DNA of 64,000 bases from positions 26,883,386 to 26,947,385 of the forward strand of contig NC_092348.1 in NCBI RefSeq assembly GCF_963676685.1, read 5' to 3'. The notes below the pieces were generated by a model. It was given only the letters and a program-made list of their open reading frames with translations. It was not told the origin of the DNA and ran no database searches. This document shows, piece by piece, positions 1 to 11,849 of the stretch. Source of the stretch: Mytilus edulis (lineage: Eukaryota; Mollusca; Bivalvia; Mytilida; Mytilidae). How positions within the stretch are numbered: position 1 is the first letter of the stretch; each line of letters begins with the position of its first letter. A program made the translations under genes and the position numbers.

Positions 1-593
1 TCCGTCAAGTATCATTTGTTGAATCAAACATCAATGGTATAAAAATTCTACCATTCTTACAACATGTACAGTATGTGAGCAAGATACTTTTTCACTTCGA
101 GAGAACCGAATTAAAGATTTCGACCCCGACAATTCAAAGAAAGAAAAGACAAAGAAAAACAAAATTCAGATAGATAGACAGATAGATATATACAATAATT
201 GACAGATTGATAGATCGAAAGATATATATGAAAATGTAGCTACAAAGACGACTAGGTATATTAATATAAAAGAAAGAATGATTTTTTTGTGGTCATTATC
301 GTACTTGTCAGTGTACCATTCTTGTTCGGAATTTGTTGATACCACACATAGTTCACACACACACAGTGACACACACCTTAAAAAGATCTTCAAGATATAT
401 TGACTTAAAACAAGAAAGAAGAGAACGGAAATAGTAAAACATTTAATAAAAAGTGTCAACAATTGAAACATTCGAAACGCCTATAATGAAACAAATTACA
501 TTTCGTTCTCATTATTAAACATTTAAATAATGAACATTTTTCAAATTTGAATATTGCACAGTAAAATGAAAAATGAGAAATTGAACAATTTTT

Positions 594-865
594 CATTTTT
601 CATTTTCAAACGTCAAATTGAAAAATGCTCCGCGTTGGAGCATTTTTCATTTTTCAATATTTGAAATCAAATTGAAAAATGCTTCACGCTAGAGCATTTT
701 TCATTTTTCAATATTGTAAGTCAAATTGAAAAATGCTCCACGCTAGAGCATTTTTCATTTTTCAATATTGTAAGTCAAATTGAAAAATGCTCCACGTTAG
801 AGCATTTTTCATTTTTCAATATTGTAAACTAAATTGAAAAATACTAAAGGTCAGTATTTTCAATA
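594..865. repeat. 54-bp tandem satellite with a hairpin in every unit
   Basis: TCAAATTG recurs at 613, 667, 721 and 775, with a diverged fifth copy at 829: an exact 54-bp period. Each unit holds the inverted pair GAAAAATGCTC / GAGCATTTTTC around a short loop (CACGCTA or variant). The last copy is degenerate. Confidence 0.9.
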
Positions 866-1482
866 TTTGCTTTTAAGAATGAGATTAAAATATGTTTTGT
901 TTGCTAAAGCAAGCAAATGTAAATGTTTAAATATATTAAAACTTTTGACAAAATAAAATCATTTTTAACACAAACTTATTGTTATTTGTTTTAATATCTT
1001 CGTAAAATCAAAAATGTAATTTCATGAGAATAACAAATTTCAAATCTTATAGAGAAAATGGTTTTTCGAAAGTGATTTGAATAGATTTTTGTTACATTTT
1101 TCTAACCAACTACATTTAAAATTTTCAGAGCAATTTGAAAATTTATTTTTCATTTTAAAATGAAAAATGTTTGGCGTAAATGTACACGGACGAAGTTTTG
1201 CAGTGCTCTTTAAATGAATATCAAGGTTATATAAGAGATACAAGCACACACCATAATTAGGTTAACTAAGTGACATGACATTCTAAATATATATCTTAGA
1301 ATAAATTAAAGAACTTGGCAAAGCGTTTTGTCTTGGAGAAGGTTTTGTATGAACTCTGTTCTAATCAATATACACAAAATAACGGCAAATATAATTTCAA
1401 GAAATCAAACAATATATTGTCCATCAAAGCGTCCGTCATTTTACTGTCTATATCATGGAATTTTATGCAAATGTCATACAAG

Positions 1483-1575
1483 TGAGAGGTTTAGTTAGCT
1501 ATAAAACAAGGTGTAATCAACCATTTCCTAAAAAGAAAATGTCGGTACCGAGTCAAGGATATGACTTGTTTACCA
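1483..1575 (+). repeat. Penelope-type 3' tail fragment
   Basis: GAGGTTT..CTA.AAAACAAGGTG.AATCAACCATTT ... GTACCGAGTCAAGGATATG matches the segments at 3934 and 48468 in order and orientation. A short ORF crossing it is incidental. Confidence 0.6.
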
Positions 1576-3239
1576 TTCGTAATTTGTATTTAGCTCTCAA
1601 AGGGAAATTCAAAACGGAAAGTCACAAGATATATGACAAAATCAAAAGCTCAAACACATCAAACGTATATAAATCAAGTCCTACGCCTGGCTAGGTACAG
1701 GTATTTTTTATGTAGAAAATTAACTATATGAAATTGCACTTTTCGTTTTGAATTTTCATTGGAGTTCAGTATTTCTGTTATTTTTCTTATTATGATATCA
1801 TCTTCGGTGTATTTGTTGGTGTAATCATTGTGGTTCACCATAATGATTTTTGTGACTAATGGAAAAAACGTGTCTCATTTTTCCAATGTAACATAAGAAA
1901 ATCTAAATTATTTACTTCAACATAATAAATATTACTATGACATGTAAAAAAATAATCATACGTTTTGATATTACTTCAATATTGAAATTATTGCAAAATT
2001 AAGTAGTTCTTTAGAATTTTTATAAATAAGAAACCTCAGACAATAGGGCTGATATTGATTATCCAAATCTTATCCCTTCATAAACATGGAGTAATAAACG
2101 GAGAGTTATTGTCGCAGCTTTCTTAATTGTTCTTTGGTTTCGGTCTGTTATCTTCAATTTCATTTACTTTGTTCAATGACCACTGAAAAACTATGTTTTT
2201 TTAATATCGAGCAACAAAATAATATATAAGGAAATATTTACAGCTTTAAAAAAACTCTTAGAGTATTATTTTTAATTGAATACACCAAATTAATGACCAG
2301 AACACATTTTGTTGTGACTTTCTTTTGTTCGTCTCATTTCGTATGTAAATTTCTGATTTTTTAAGATATTCATTTTATCAGTTCAATACTATCCTTCGGA
2401 ATGTTTAGCATGCATTGTTGCATTTGATGATAATAGTTAGTAGTAAACAAGCAAAATATAAGTTTGGTTAATCAAACTAGTTATTTCAGCATTCAATAAA
2501 ACGGGTTCATGTTTTAATGAATGAGACACTGCATTAAATAATGTGATGTGAATTAAGATGAATGATAGACTAATTCCCCGACATTTGTAGTAGTGATCTA
2601 TTGATTTTTGAAAGATCTAGAGTTACGACATGAAAAAAACGGATGTTATTTTATCGAAATTAAATGTGTTGATAATAACTTTTCAAGACCATTTTAAATT
2701 GAAGAAGTATTCCCCCCATGTATATCTCCGAAACTGTGTCAGAGTAACATGTTTGATCACTTTTGGTTATGTTTGTTTTAGTGGTCGGACTTTCAAAATG
2801 TCTGGCCTCAAGTATCATTGAAGAGTAATTAATTGTTCAAAAATAAACTGGTGCTGTGAAATTGAAACTCTTACTGTAATAATAGATTCCTGACAAATTG
2901 AATTGTTACATATTTCATATTGCTTTTAAAGAAAAATATGTTTTTAACGAAAAATACATGCATCCTGGTATCCAAATACAAAACTACACTATCACAATTC
3001 CTTTTTACCAAAATCAGGGAAAAAAAAAAAACGTTTATCTACAAAACTAAATAAGAGCTAAAGATACCAAAAGTATATTCAAACAACCCATAATTCCAAA
3101 ATAAACCGACAACGTCATGGGAAAAATGTTAAGGGCTAAATGAAAAAAATACATTAAAATTGGAAAGATTTAAAATAGTCCAAATAATTATAAAATTTCT
3201 TTTCCATACCATCATTGCCATGAAAATTGTTTGGATGAT

Positions 3240-3741
3240 ATTCCCGTGCTTTCATTTCCTATCATGATTTTCTTGATAGAGGGTTGCTGCTCACATGGAA
3301 GCTATTAAACCTAGAGTTCCAAATGGTGAAGTTGAAATCATCCCTTCGTAAATTTTACGGACGCCATCACGAGTTGGTTGACCGTTATGGAATAATCGTT
3401 TCACAAATGATATCGGATATGTTCCTTACGTCGTAACTACAATCCCCTTCCCTTTCGTGAATGTGGCCTACCGAATTAGACTATTTACCGGATTTGTTAT
3501 AACATAACAACACGACGGGTGCCACATGTGGAGCAGGATCTGCTTACCCTTCCGGAGCACCTGAGATCACCCCTAGTTTTTGATTGGGTTGGTGTTGCTT
3601 ATTTTTTATTTTTCTATGTTGTATCTTGTGTTCTATTGCTTGTCTGTTTGTCTTCTTTCATTTTTAGTTAGGCGTTGTCTGTTTATTTTCGATTTATGAG
3701 TTTGACTGTCCCTCTGGTATCTTTCGTCCCTCTTTTAAGAA
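3240..3741 (+). repeat. Interspersed repeat, 3' end of a retroelement family
   Basis: A non-coding, relatively GC-rich block (ACATGTGGAGCAGGATCTGC, then GATTTATGAGTTTGACTGTC, ending CTTTCGTCCCTC). I recognise it as a very common mussel repeat and probably a retroelement 3' end. Recognition is from memory. Confidence 0.6.
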
Positions 3742-3840
3742 AATAATTGTATAAAATTCGAAATTGCAATTTTTTTTATATCCTGTTGATGGAATGTTTA
3801 TTGTACTGCGGTTTGCATTTTGTGTAGACTACTATACTAA

Positions 3841-4130
3841 TTGTTAGTGCGTTTCTCTGTTGTGAATGTTGTTGGAAGTGTTGGTGCTGTATTTCTGTTA
3901 TGTAGTGTTTTGGCGATAATTGTTAACATTGTCATAAAGCGGGAGGTTTGGCATGCCATTAAACCAGGTTCAATCCACCATTTTTTCTTAAAATATGTCC
4001 TTGTACCCAAGTCAGGAATATGGCAGTTGTTATCAAATAAATCGTTTCTATGTGTGTTGGTGTTTGTTTTTGTTTTCCTCTTATAGTTGATGTGTTTACC
4101 TCCGTTTTGGTTTGATTTTGACGACCGTCA
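3841..4130 (+). repeat. Penelope-type 3' tail copy
   Basis: Shares GGGAGGTTTGGC.TGCCA, AACC.GGTTCAA.CCACCA and CCAAGTCAGGAATATG with 48468-48590. The 81-codon ORF here is a shadow of this repeat. Confidence 0.6.
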
Positions 4131-5069
4131 TCCAGTCTTATATTCAGACAAATTCAATCAACACTAGAAACATTTATCAATCATCCATATTGTTTTCTAT
4201 TTCCTTGTGATCAGGTGATATCTACCAGAAAACCTAAATCTTGTTTGCACTAAAGAATAAAATGAAAATACATGAGTATTTTGCGAATGTTGGTTGCTGT
4301 TTTCAATGATAAATACACAAGATCTTTGATTATTCATATTGTTTGAAATGTTGATAAATTGTAAATAAGTTTTTTTTTGGTTTTTTTTGGCTTAAATTGA
4401 TGTATGTGAAGTTAGCAGCCGGTTCGTTATTCGTTATTCGATATTCAATATCCAACCGGCTGCTGGCAGTCGATTGGATATTCGAAATTAAGTCGAAAAT
4501 CATAAAAAAATACTTGATAACATTAAAAGCATTATTTTCATAGTTAAGATCTGATCAGATACGTAGACATCTTCAAGCTGTCGTCAATTCTCGTTGTTCT
4601 CGAATATAAAACCTTTTCTAACTTGCATATTTGTCTTTATGTAAAATAGATTGTTGTCAATAAACAAACTTCAAAGATGTACTATTATACATGACTAGAA
4701 CACACCCGTATATCGCGGGTCCGTGACTGAATTAAAGTATAACTATGCGCAAACCTTATTTTAGTATTAGTATTGTCATCTGATAAAGTCATGCTGATTA
4801 TAAGTTACACAGTTTTCTCTGCTTTCAAATCTTTCTGTTTGAACCCGTCGAACTGGAACTGATCAATTATTGATAATATTAATTATTTGGAAAACAAAAG
4901 GTCCTGGAATGGAGTATTTTTTAATCAACAGCATTGTCCTATATTAGTTATAAATATTGAATACTTTGATTCGCTGTTTTACGTCATGCCCGCTAACAAA
5001 TTGAAAACTGTACCTATACGCCTTATTTTAATTAGTCCAGATTTTGAGTATTCGTATTGTTATCTTAGA

Positions 5070-5121
5070 GGGAAAACGGTAGTATTTAATTTTCCCAGCA
5101 TTAGGTTGGCCTTTTGTGTAT
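5070..5121 (+). repeat. 52-bp exact duplicate of a MITE left end
   Basis: From GGGAAAACGGTAGTATTTAA to TTGGCCTTTTGTGTA this is identical to 5831-5881, so it is a second left end of the same MITE family or a local duplication. Confidence 0.8.
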
Positions 5122-5828
5122 TTACATAGAATTTATACTCTCCTGTGTGAAGAATTGTTGACATTCTTGATAATGCATGTAGCAAATATTTCAAAAGTGC
5201 TTCATTTTGTAGTTTCTTTCTTTTATTATATCAGACATAAATAATTTTTCATTTCCTACTGTTTGAAAGGACTTTTGTTGGAAATTAATACTCCCAAGGG
5301 ACATAATTCAGCTTTTTACATTGATTAATACAGGCAACAAAGGCAACTTTACAGCTGAGTAGTTTGCATATTTAAAGTTTAAAGTGTCTAATATCTTTGT
5401 TTTCATCATCTCAAGACAGAATAATAGATTTTGTAACAAGCTCTAAAATTTTTAACCACAATATGGCATATACTAAAGCATGGAATGGAGATTAGTATGA
5501 AAAATCTTGAATTTGTGTATTTCTTGTAAATTTTTGATAAAATGAATACAAATTGAATGGAACTGTCCATTTTATCTGTTTAAAAGGAACTATTTATCAT
5601 TCTTTTTAAATAAGATAAGATATGATTGGATACAGGTTGTTTATAAAGGCTTTTCTGAAAGAAGTAGAGAATGAGGTAAACCAGCATGTAGGGGTGGGGA
5701 CATAAAATGATCTATGTTTCTTTAAGTACTGGGGACATACAAGTATTTATTATAGCCAAGGTTTTCACAATAGCCCAGTATTGCATTAATAATGTCATAG
5801 GAATTCTTTATATCTTTATGTCACAGTA

Positions 5829-6268
5829 TAGGGAAAACGGTAGTATTTAATTTTCCCAGCATTAGGTTGGCCTTTTGTGTACCCAAGGCAGGTGAAGGAA
5901 GTCAAATTAGGAGCGCTGTGATTGGATGTAAGGGTACAATATATTTTTTATTTATCTATGAATAACTGCAGTGTGTATATTTACAATATGAATTTTAAAA
6001 CCTATTGAAATATTTTGTAGAGAATTATTCGAAAAGACTTGCAAAATTTCATAAATTTGGTGCAAAATGATGGTGGGCATGGATAACATAAACAAGCTCC
6101 GTTGGAAGTTGGTCATGATACTATTTGGCTTTAATTTTTAAAACAGAGTAATAAAGTACTAACACAACATATAACTGTTTTATCCAGGTTTTTATCTTAA
6201 AAAGTGGTAAATTTAGAAAATGTTAACATTGTCGCCTATGGCAGAATAAATAGTACCGTTTTCCCTAT
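5829..6268. mobile_element. ~440-bp MITE nested in the composite element
   Basis: Terminal inverted repeats: TATAGGGAAAACGGTA at the left and its complement TACCGTTTTCCCTATA at 6253-6268, consistent with a TA target duplication. No ORF. Confidence 0.75.
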
Positions 6269-6739
6269 AAAGTCTAACTGATTAAAATACTACAGTAGGT
6301 AACAATTTGACAATTAAGTAGTGTCAACCTTGTGATTATGACCCGTGTAATACTATATAGCATATTAATCCTGAATACACCGTTTGGTGGTGCGCATGTC
6401 AGATGCGGAACGTACAGATAAGGTAATCTGTAACAGGTGAATATACTATTGGTATCGGTATCGGACTCGACCCGGAACTTCTTAACTATTGGCAATATTA
6501 ATTACGTGGAAAACAAAAGGGCCTAGAGTGGTGTAATTTTTAATCTACACCTTTGTACTATATTAGTTATATATAAAGTTGAATTCTTCGATTCGTCGTT
6601 TTTACGTGATGACGGCTGACAAATTGGACCTCGTAATTTTAGTATTATAGATATTTCTTAAAACAAAAAGAAAAACCGCTAACTCTAGAAAACATTTACG
6701 AACATAAATAGAAATATTTATGGAAAGCCCCAAAAAGCA

Positions 6740-7413
6740 AATATATAGTGAAAACCTATCTGAGACCGCTTAAATGAGAGTGAGAACCCCTGGTCAATCA
6801 ATGTCCATAAAAATTAAGTAAATCATAGACTCTGTATATATAAAGGTTGTATTTATAGACGGATTTCCCAGAATAATGTCATATTCGATATATATGGAGG
6901 GCTTATATTGTCAATATTCAGCTAAAAAGTATCGATAGTTTAGGACAAAAGGCACAGGGCAATGGTGATAGCCCCCTGATCTCTCAATCTGCCTAATATT
7001 AAGCAGACATTTAGTCAATAGGTAGATACAAACGTGACTAATTTTGAATATCCAACTGGCACTTTGGGCGCTCCGTAAACTTGGAAGACAGGAAATGTAC
7101 CCAAATTCCTTTTAGTCACGTTTGTATCTACCTATTGACCAAATGTCGGTATAATATTAGAAAGATTGAGAGATCAGGGGGCTCTCACCATTGCCCTGTG
7201 CCCTTGGTCCTAAAATTTTGACATATTTCTGCTGAAAAGTGACAATCTAAGCCCTCCGTAGATATTGAAAATGACGTTATTGGGGAAAATCCTTCTAATA
7301 CATTCTGTTTATATACAGAGTCAATGATTTGGTTAAATTTTTATGGACATTGAAAACCGAGGGGGGTCACAACCTCATTTAAGCGGTCTCGGGAAGGTTT
7401 TCGCAATATATTT
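6740..7413. repeat. Large palindrome, ~300-bp arms with a 70-bp spacer
   Basis: Left arm about 6740-7042, right arm about 7112-7413. Shared blocks include GAGACCGCTTAAATGAG, AATGTCCATAAAAATT, GACTCTGTATATA, GGCACAGGGCAATGGTGA, CCCCTGATCTCTCAATCT and GGTAGATACAAACGTGACTA. From 7410 the spacer and the first part of the right arm are repeated directly (offset 369 bp) to about 7600. Confidence 0.9.
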
Positions 7414-8689
7414 TGAATATCCAACTGGCACTTTGAGCGCTCCGTAAACATGGAAGACAGGAAGTGTACCCAAATTCCTTTTAGTCACGTTTGTATCTAC
7501 CTATTGACCAAATGTCTGTATAATATTAGAAAGATTGAGAGATCACGGGGCTCTCACCATTGCCCTGTGCCCTTTGTCCTAAAATTTTGACATTTTTTGG
7601 ATGACAATTTTGTTTTTTTGGCCTTTCCATATATATTTCTTTTTGTCTTAAGAAATATTATATACAAAAGTACGTCTTTGAAGTAGTCTTACTGACAAAA
7701 ATCTATATTACATAAAGACAAATATGTAACTTAGAAAAGGGTTTATATTTGACATATATATATTTTATATATTACGATATATTTTATATATTACGACAGC
7801 TTGAAGAGGTTATTTAACGATTATCTACGTATCTTATTAGTCCTTTAAACTATGAAAAGTATGCTTTTAATGTTATCAAGTATTTTCATTTTCTTATAAT
7901 TTCCAACTAAATTTTCATTTGAATATCGAATAACGAATCGGCTGCTAACTTCACATACATCTTAAATTGTCATGGGTTAAATTTTTGGTGGATCGTCTTT
8001 TTTTATTTATAGTCAGAAGGTTAATATATATTTCTCTTGATTGAATGCAGACTATGGATATCAAAGCAGCTACATGTGGAGTATGTCCGACTGGATCAGC
8101 AAGCTATGATACAGTGATTACTTCAATTGTCACTAGAATTTCATTGACCGACAAAAAATTATGTTGCGTGCTGATGTTGTTGTTCGAATTTTAATTTTTG
8201 CAATGAAAATTCAATATCCAAACAAAGTTAGTGTTTGTTATTTGTTATTCTGAAATACGAATCAAGCTATCAATGCCAATTGTGTCAGTTTGTTAATTTT
8301 GATATTGGATAAAATACATCTAATGAATTACCTTCATCTAGTTATATATTCAATGTTCTTAATTGGATGCATTTGTCCCACTATTTGATTTCATTCCCAA
8401 TATATTTCTCCTTTAAATAAATTATGAAAACGTTTTTGAAATTTGAAGATAATTTCTCATTACACTTTACATGAATACAATATATATCAATGGGATATTC
8501 GATTTTTATGAGCATTTTGGGCCATATAAAAGCTTAAAACGGAATTCTAAATATATTTTCAATATATCATATCCATTCCCATTTAACAAGTGCAAATGCA
8601 GATTTGTCTGGACTGATTTACCGACCATTGATTTTGTTAAAGATAAAGGTTTAACTACAAGTATCACATAAACATCACATTTTTAAAGT

Positions 8690-8945
8690 TTCATGACAAT
8701 GCGATTATGGTCAGATCTCGAGGGTCAGATAAATCCTATCAGACAGACATGTACAAATACATTTATTCTATACACCAAATATAGTTGACATATTCTTTAT
8801 ATAGGTTGCAGTAAAACCAGGATCATAAATACTGACTATCAGATACATTCCCCTTTAAATGTCCTGTTTATAGTGTTTAAAAGACCAACAGACAAAAACT
8901 CTACATTCATTAATGAACCATGAAAATGAGGTTAATGACAATAAA
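8690..8945 (+). repeat. Partial HINE/pearl-like core repeat
   Basis: GACAGACATGTACAAATACA, ACACCAAATATAGTTGAC and AACCATGAAAATGAGGTTAA match the repeat unit of the element at 42890-44135. Only one to two degenerate units remain. Confidence 0.55.
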
Positions 8946-8959
8946 CCTTCGATAAGTCT

Positions 8960-9480
8960 AAGACGATAAACTCGAAACTTTCAGAATTCATCAGGACAAA
9001 AGTCACTGCAGAGATGTTCTCAAGCTTAAATTGTTCACATTACAAAGAAATTTAACAGGAAAATAGACAAAGAAAGGTAATAGTAGAGATTCCTTTCGAT
9101 ATTATATTAGAATGAAAGAAACCCTTAGACTGAAATAAACTAGTCTTACTGGATAGAATCCTGACCACGCCAATAAATATTTTTAATCAAATCGATTCAA
9201 ACCACTGTTTATACAGAAAATGCAAGGATTACAAAGAGTGTGGTTATTTTTAGTCTCACTGCTAAGTTTGATGAATTAAACTCTAGGATATACATTTACT
9301 CAAAAATTAATATGATTCTGCAGCAATGATGATAATTAGAGGAATAGGTTTGCAGCAATATACTATAATGTTTATTTCAAACAATTGAAGTTAATAAGCT
9401 CTGGTTTTAGTCCTCTTTCAACTTATTTTTAAAAATACACAGCTTGAATGATTGGTGCTTAATAAAAGGGAAACTTCGCA
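8960..9480 (+). repeat. Diverged copy of the segment at 17150-17700
   Basis: Blocks shared in order with 17150-17700: TTTCAGAATTC.TCAGGACAAA, GAGATG.TTCT, ATTGTTCACATTA.AAAGAA, GAAACCCT.A..CTAAAT-like, and ACTGCTAAGT. Non-coding in both. Confidence 0.6.
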
Positions 9481-9968
9481 AAAAAATCAAAAATTGATGT
9501 TATGTCCATTCTGTATAAAAAGGCTCAAATTTATAGATATTAAAGTTTTATTCCGCTAGATAAGAGATCAACATCGATTTTAAAATTTGAGTATCAATTT
9601 TCTACGCTCCGCCATCTTGTCTTCTTCTACGATTATAATCACGATATGTCTATAAAACACAAAGGACCAAAACTACAGTAACCGATGTAGTCGTAATTAC
9701 GTGTCGATATCTTGTCAATCGTACGATTGCTTTATCTGACTAACTATAAACTTGATACGGAAAATGTTCTTATTTTTTTTTAAATGACCATTATTATATA
9801 TCTGTTATTTTTAAACTATTAATATTGGAATTAGTTAAAGAGTCACAGTTCAAATAATAAATAAGTGTTCCGTGAAAATTGTTTTCAAAAATCTAATTCG
9901 TTCATAATTCTTTAAAGTAATAAACTTTATTCAAATAAATTCGGATCTTTCCTCATCTGATCACCAGC

Positions 9969-10133
9969 ATGGCTAAAGGTATTACTCCCAAAGGTATTGT
10001 GAGGGGTGTGAGGACTCAGGTGACACGTCCGGGTATTCAAGCGATTTCCTGTCGGGCTTGCAAGTTCATGCATCGTTTCACTTCTGTAGGTATTGATCAG
10101 TGTACACGGCAGACTTATAACTTTTCATTTTGA
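9969..10133 (+). CDS. Putative 54-codon ORF or first exon, function unknown
   Basis: ATG in a good context (A at -3, G at +4), followed by MAKGITPKGIVRGVRTQV, a CxxC (SCRAC) and TGA. Base composition is richer in G than the flanks, and a CCGCCATCTTG motif lies 360 bp upstream. A donor-like G|GTATTG near codon 41 could make it a first exon. No family recognised; it may be chance. Confidence 0.25.
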   Translation: MAKGITPKGIVRGVRTQVTRPGIQAISCRACKFMHRFTSVGIDQCTRQTYNFSF

Positions 10134-10139
10134 ACTATC

Positions 10140-11690
10140 AGGTGTATAATACACATCTCTGTCTTGTGTGTCCGAAAGTGATATGATGCCAATAATTTAA
10201 CTCGTACGCTTGTTTATAAATAACATTTCTGGTGTAAAGAATATTATTTATGAAAATATAAAAAATACCACAAACAAAACAAAAAGATTTGAAGAAATAA
10301 AAATCTATATACATATTTTTTCCGAGGGTTAATTTGGGAAAATGTAATTTGTCAATTATAGTAAAGGACAGACTGGTACATACCAAAAATATTGATTTAA
10401 AAAATGTACGCACTTGTCGATGTTGGCTTATACGCCTGGATAGAAAGTTACGGAACTATAGTGCAATTTAAAATATATACATGTATCAGACTATATTGTA
10501 TACCAAAAGAAGAAGAAGAAGAAGAAGAAGAAGAAGAGAACCAGTTTGATTTAAATACAGGTCGATATATATCTTGCTTTGGTTCATCGAAGTTATGAAC
10601 ATAGTAAAATCCCAGTTGTATGTATCAATTAGATTGTTCTCGAATAAAGGAAGAAATTCGTCATCATCACAATTGTTCCGACATTCATGTAAAATATATG
10701 CAACTGGACGTACACTAATAATCCCAAAGGGGTGTGAGTATTTTCTAGGAAAACTATTGAGTATTAAAGTTTCAAATCAATTTCGGGATTTATTTTCTTT
10801 CTTGCCGTGATATGATAGCAATTTAAAGAATAAACTGCTTGTTCGCTTTAGCGGTATCAGAGACATGTATATATGTCTCTGGCGGTATTCTTGCCAGTTG
10901 AACAGCCTTATAAGTTTCATTCAAAAATAGGGAAAGATGACATAAAATTCGCTGTCTTTTGTTTTTGAACATCGTTGGTCAAATAGATAGAGTATTATAC
11001 GTTGTGAGACGAGGACTATTTCAACAAATACTATAAATACAAGTGGAAGTTTTCGTTTTTTGCAATTTGAGAGTAAATGATGTATCAAACGTTCAAGAAT
11101 ACGCATGTAAAATGTGTCACTGGATATAAAAAAAAAATCAATCTCAAAACCTACTTCCGTATGGAACTTCCCCTTTCAGTGACCTGCAAATTTAACAGAT
11201 GATACACTTTATAAGATTTGCATGTCCAACAACGACCCACTACTCTACGTGTGTCACTGACAGCCTAAGATAGTAATTCTTCTGTTAGGTCAATTCTCTT
11301 TCGAACAATACCAGAAAACATGGAAAATAAGTTCTTTTAATTTTGACTCTGGAATTAACACCATTTTTTCGCGCGACAAACTTTATTTCTGGCGATGAGC
11401 AGACATAGACGGAAAACAATAAACAGATAGGTTTAATATTTGTTCATTCATTTAACATGTATAATATGAATACGATTGTACTTAAAAAAAACTTATATAG
11501 TTAGTTTCAAGAACAACCGGGTTCAGACAAACTGTTATGAAATCGATGCTGTTACTTATGCATTCACCCAATTCAATATTACGATCAAAGAGAGTAAATT
11601 AGTGGCAACATAGACATTCCGTTAATAACGGCATAAGTATGCAGTAAGTACACGAACACCAATCTGTGTTTTAAAAACTAGCGATGGTTG
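10140..11690. other. No gene seen (10.1-11.7 kb)
   Basis: AT-rich sequence with only the GAA microsatellite and scattered short ORFs lacking splice or homology support. Confidence 0.6.
10508..10540 (+). repeat. GAA trinucleotide microsatellite
   Basis: About ten consecutive GAA units with one interruption. The glutamate run it creates in a short ORF is not evidence of a gene. Confidence 0.9.
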
Positions 11691-11695
11691 CTAAG

Positions 11696-11846
11696 GATAT
11701 CTTGATTTCGGGAACTTTCTGCAGCTTCCATTTTATGGAGCTCTTCTTCGGTATACCCTGGCTCTAGTGCGTACCCAATATGACCATACTCGTCAAAATC
11801 TGACTCTTTTGACTGACTGGAACCACTGTTATAGTACTATCATTCT
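11696..11846 (-). pseudogene. Coding-like fragment, 50 open codons ending in TAG
   Basis: On the minus strand the frame reads NSGSSQSKESDFDEYG, then GYALEPGYTEEELHKME, ending ILSNHR and a stop. The Ser/acidic run followed by Y.LEP.YTEEEL recalls the N-terminal region of invertebrate P2RX7-domain-like proteins; that link is a weak memory-based guess. There is no ATG at the beginning and TAG lies directly upstream, so it would be an exon (acceptor-like ATAACAG at its 5' side) or a relic. Confidence 0.3.
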
Positions 11847-11849
11847 CCG

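Larger units (their letters stand above)
4385..7975. mobile_element. 3.6-kb composite element with ~280-bp inverted ends
   Basis: Left end 4385-4700 and the reverse complement of 7670-7975 align in order: GATGTATGTGAAGTTAGCAG, CG.TTCGTTATTCG, TACTTGATAACATTAAAAGC, GATACGTAGA, CTTCAAGCTGTCGT and CATATTTGTCTTTATGTAA. The ends are diverged with small indels. No transposase ORF is visible. It holds a nested MITE (5829-6268), an internal direct repeat (about 4850-5010 and 6480-6620) and a large palindrome (6740-7413). Confidence 0.75.

Noticed and set aside
166..471. 101-codon minus ORF
   Set aside because: Low-complexity translation of AT-rich and GATA-type microsatellite sequence with no domain.
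10404..10598. ORF with a poly-glutamate run
   Set aside because: The run is a GAA microsatellite, and the rest of the frame has no protein-like features.
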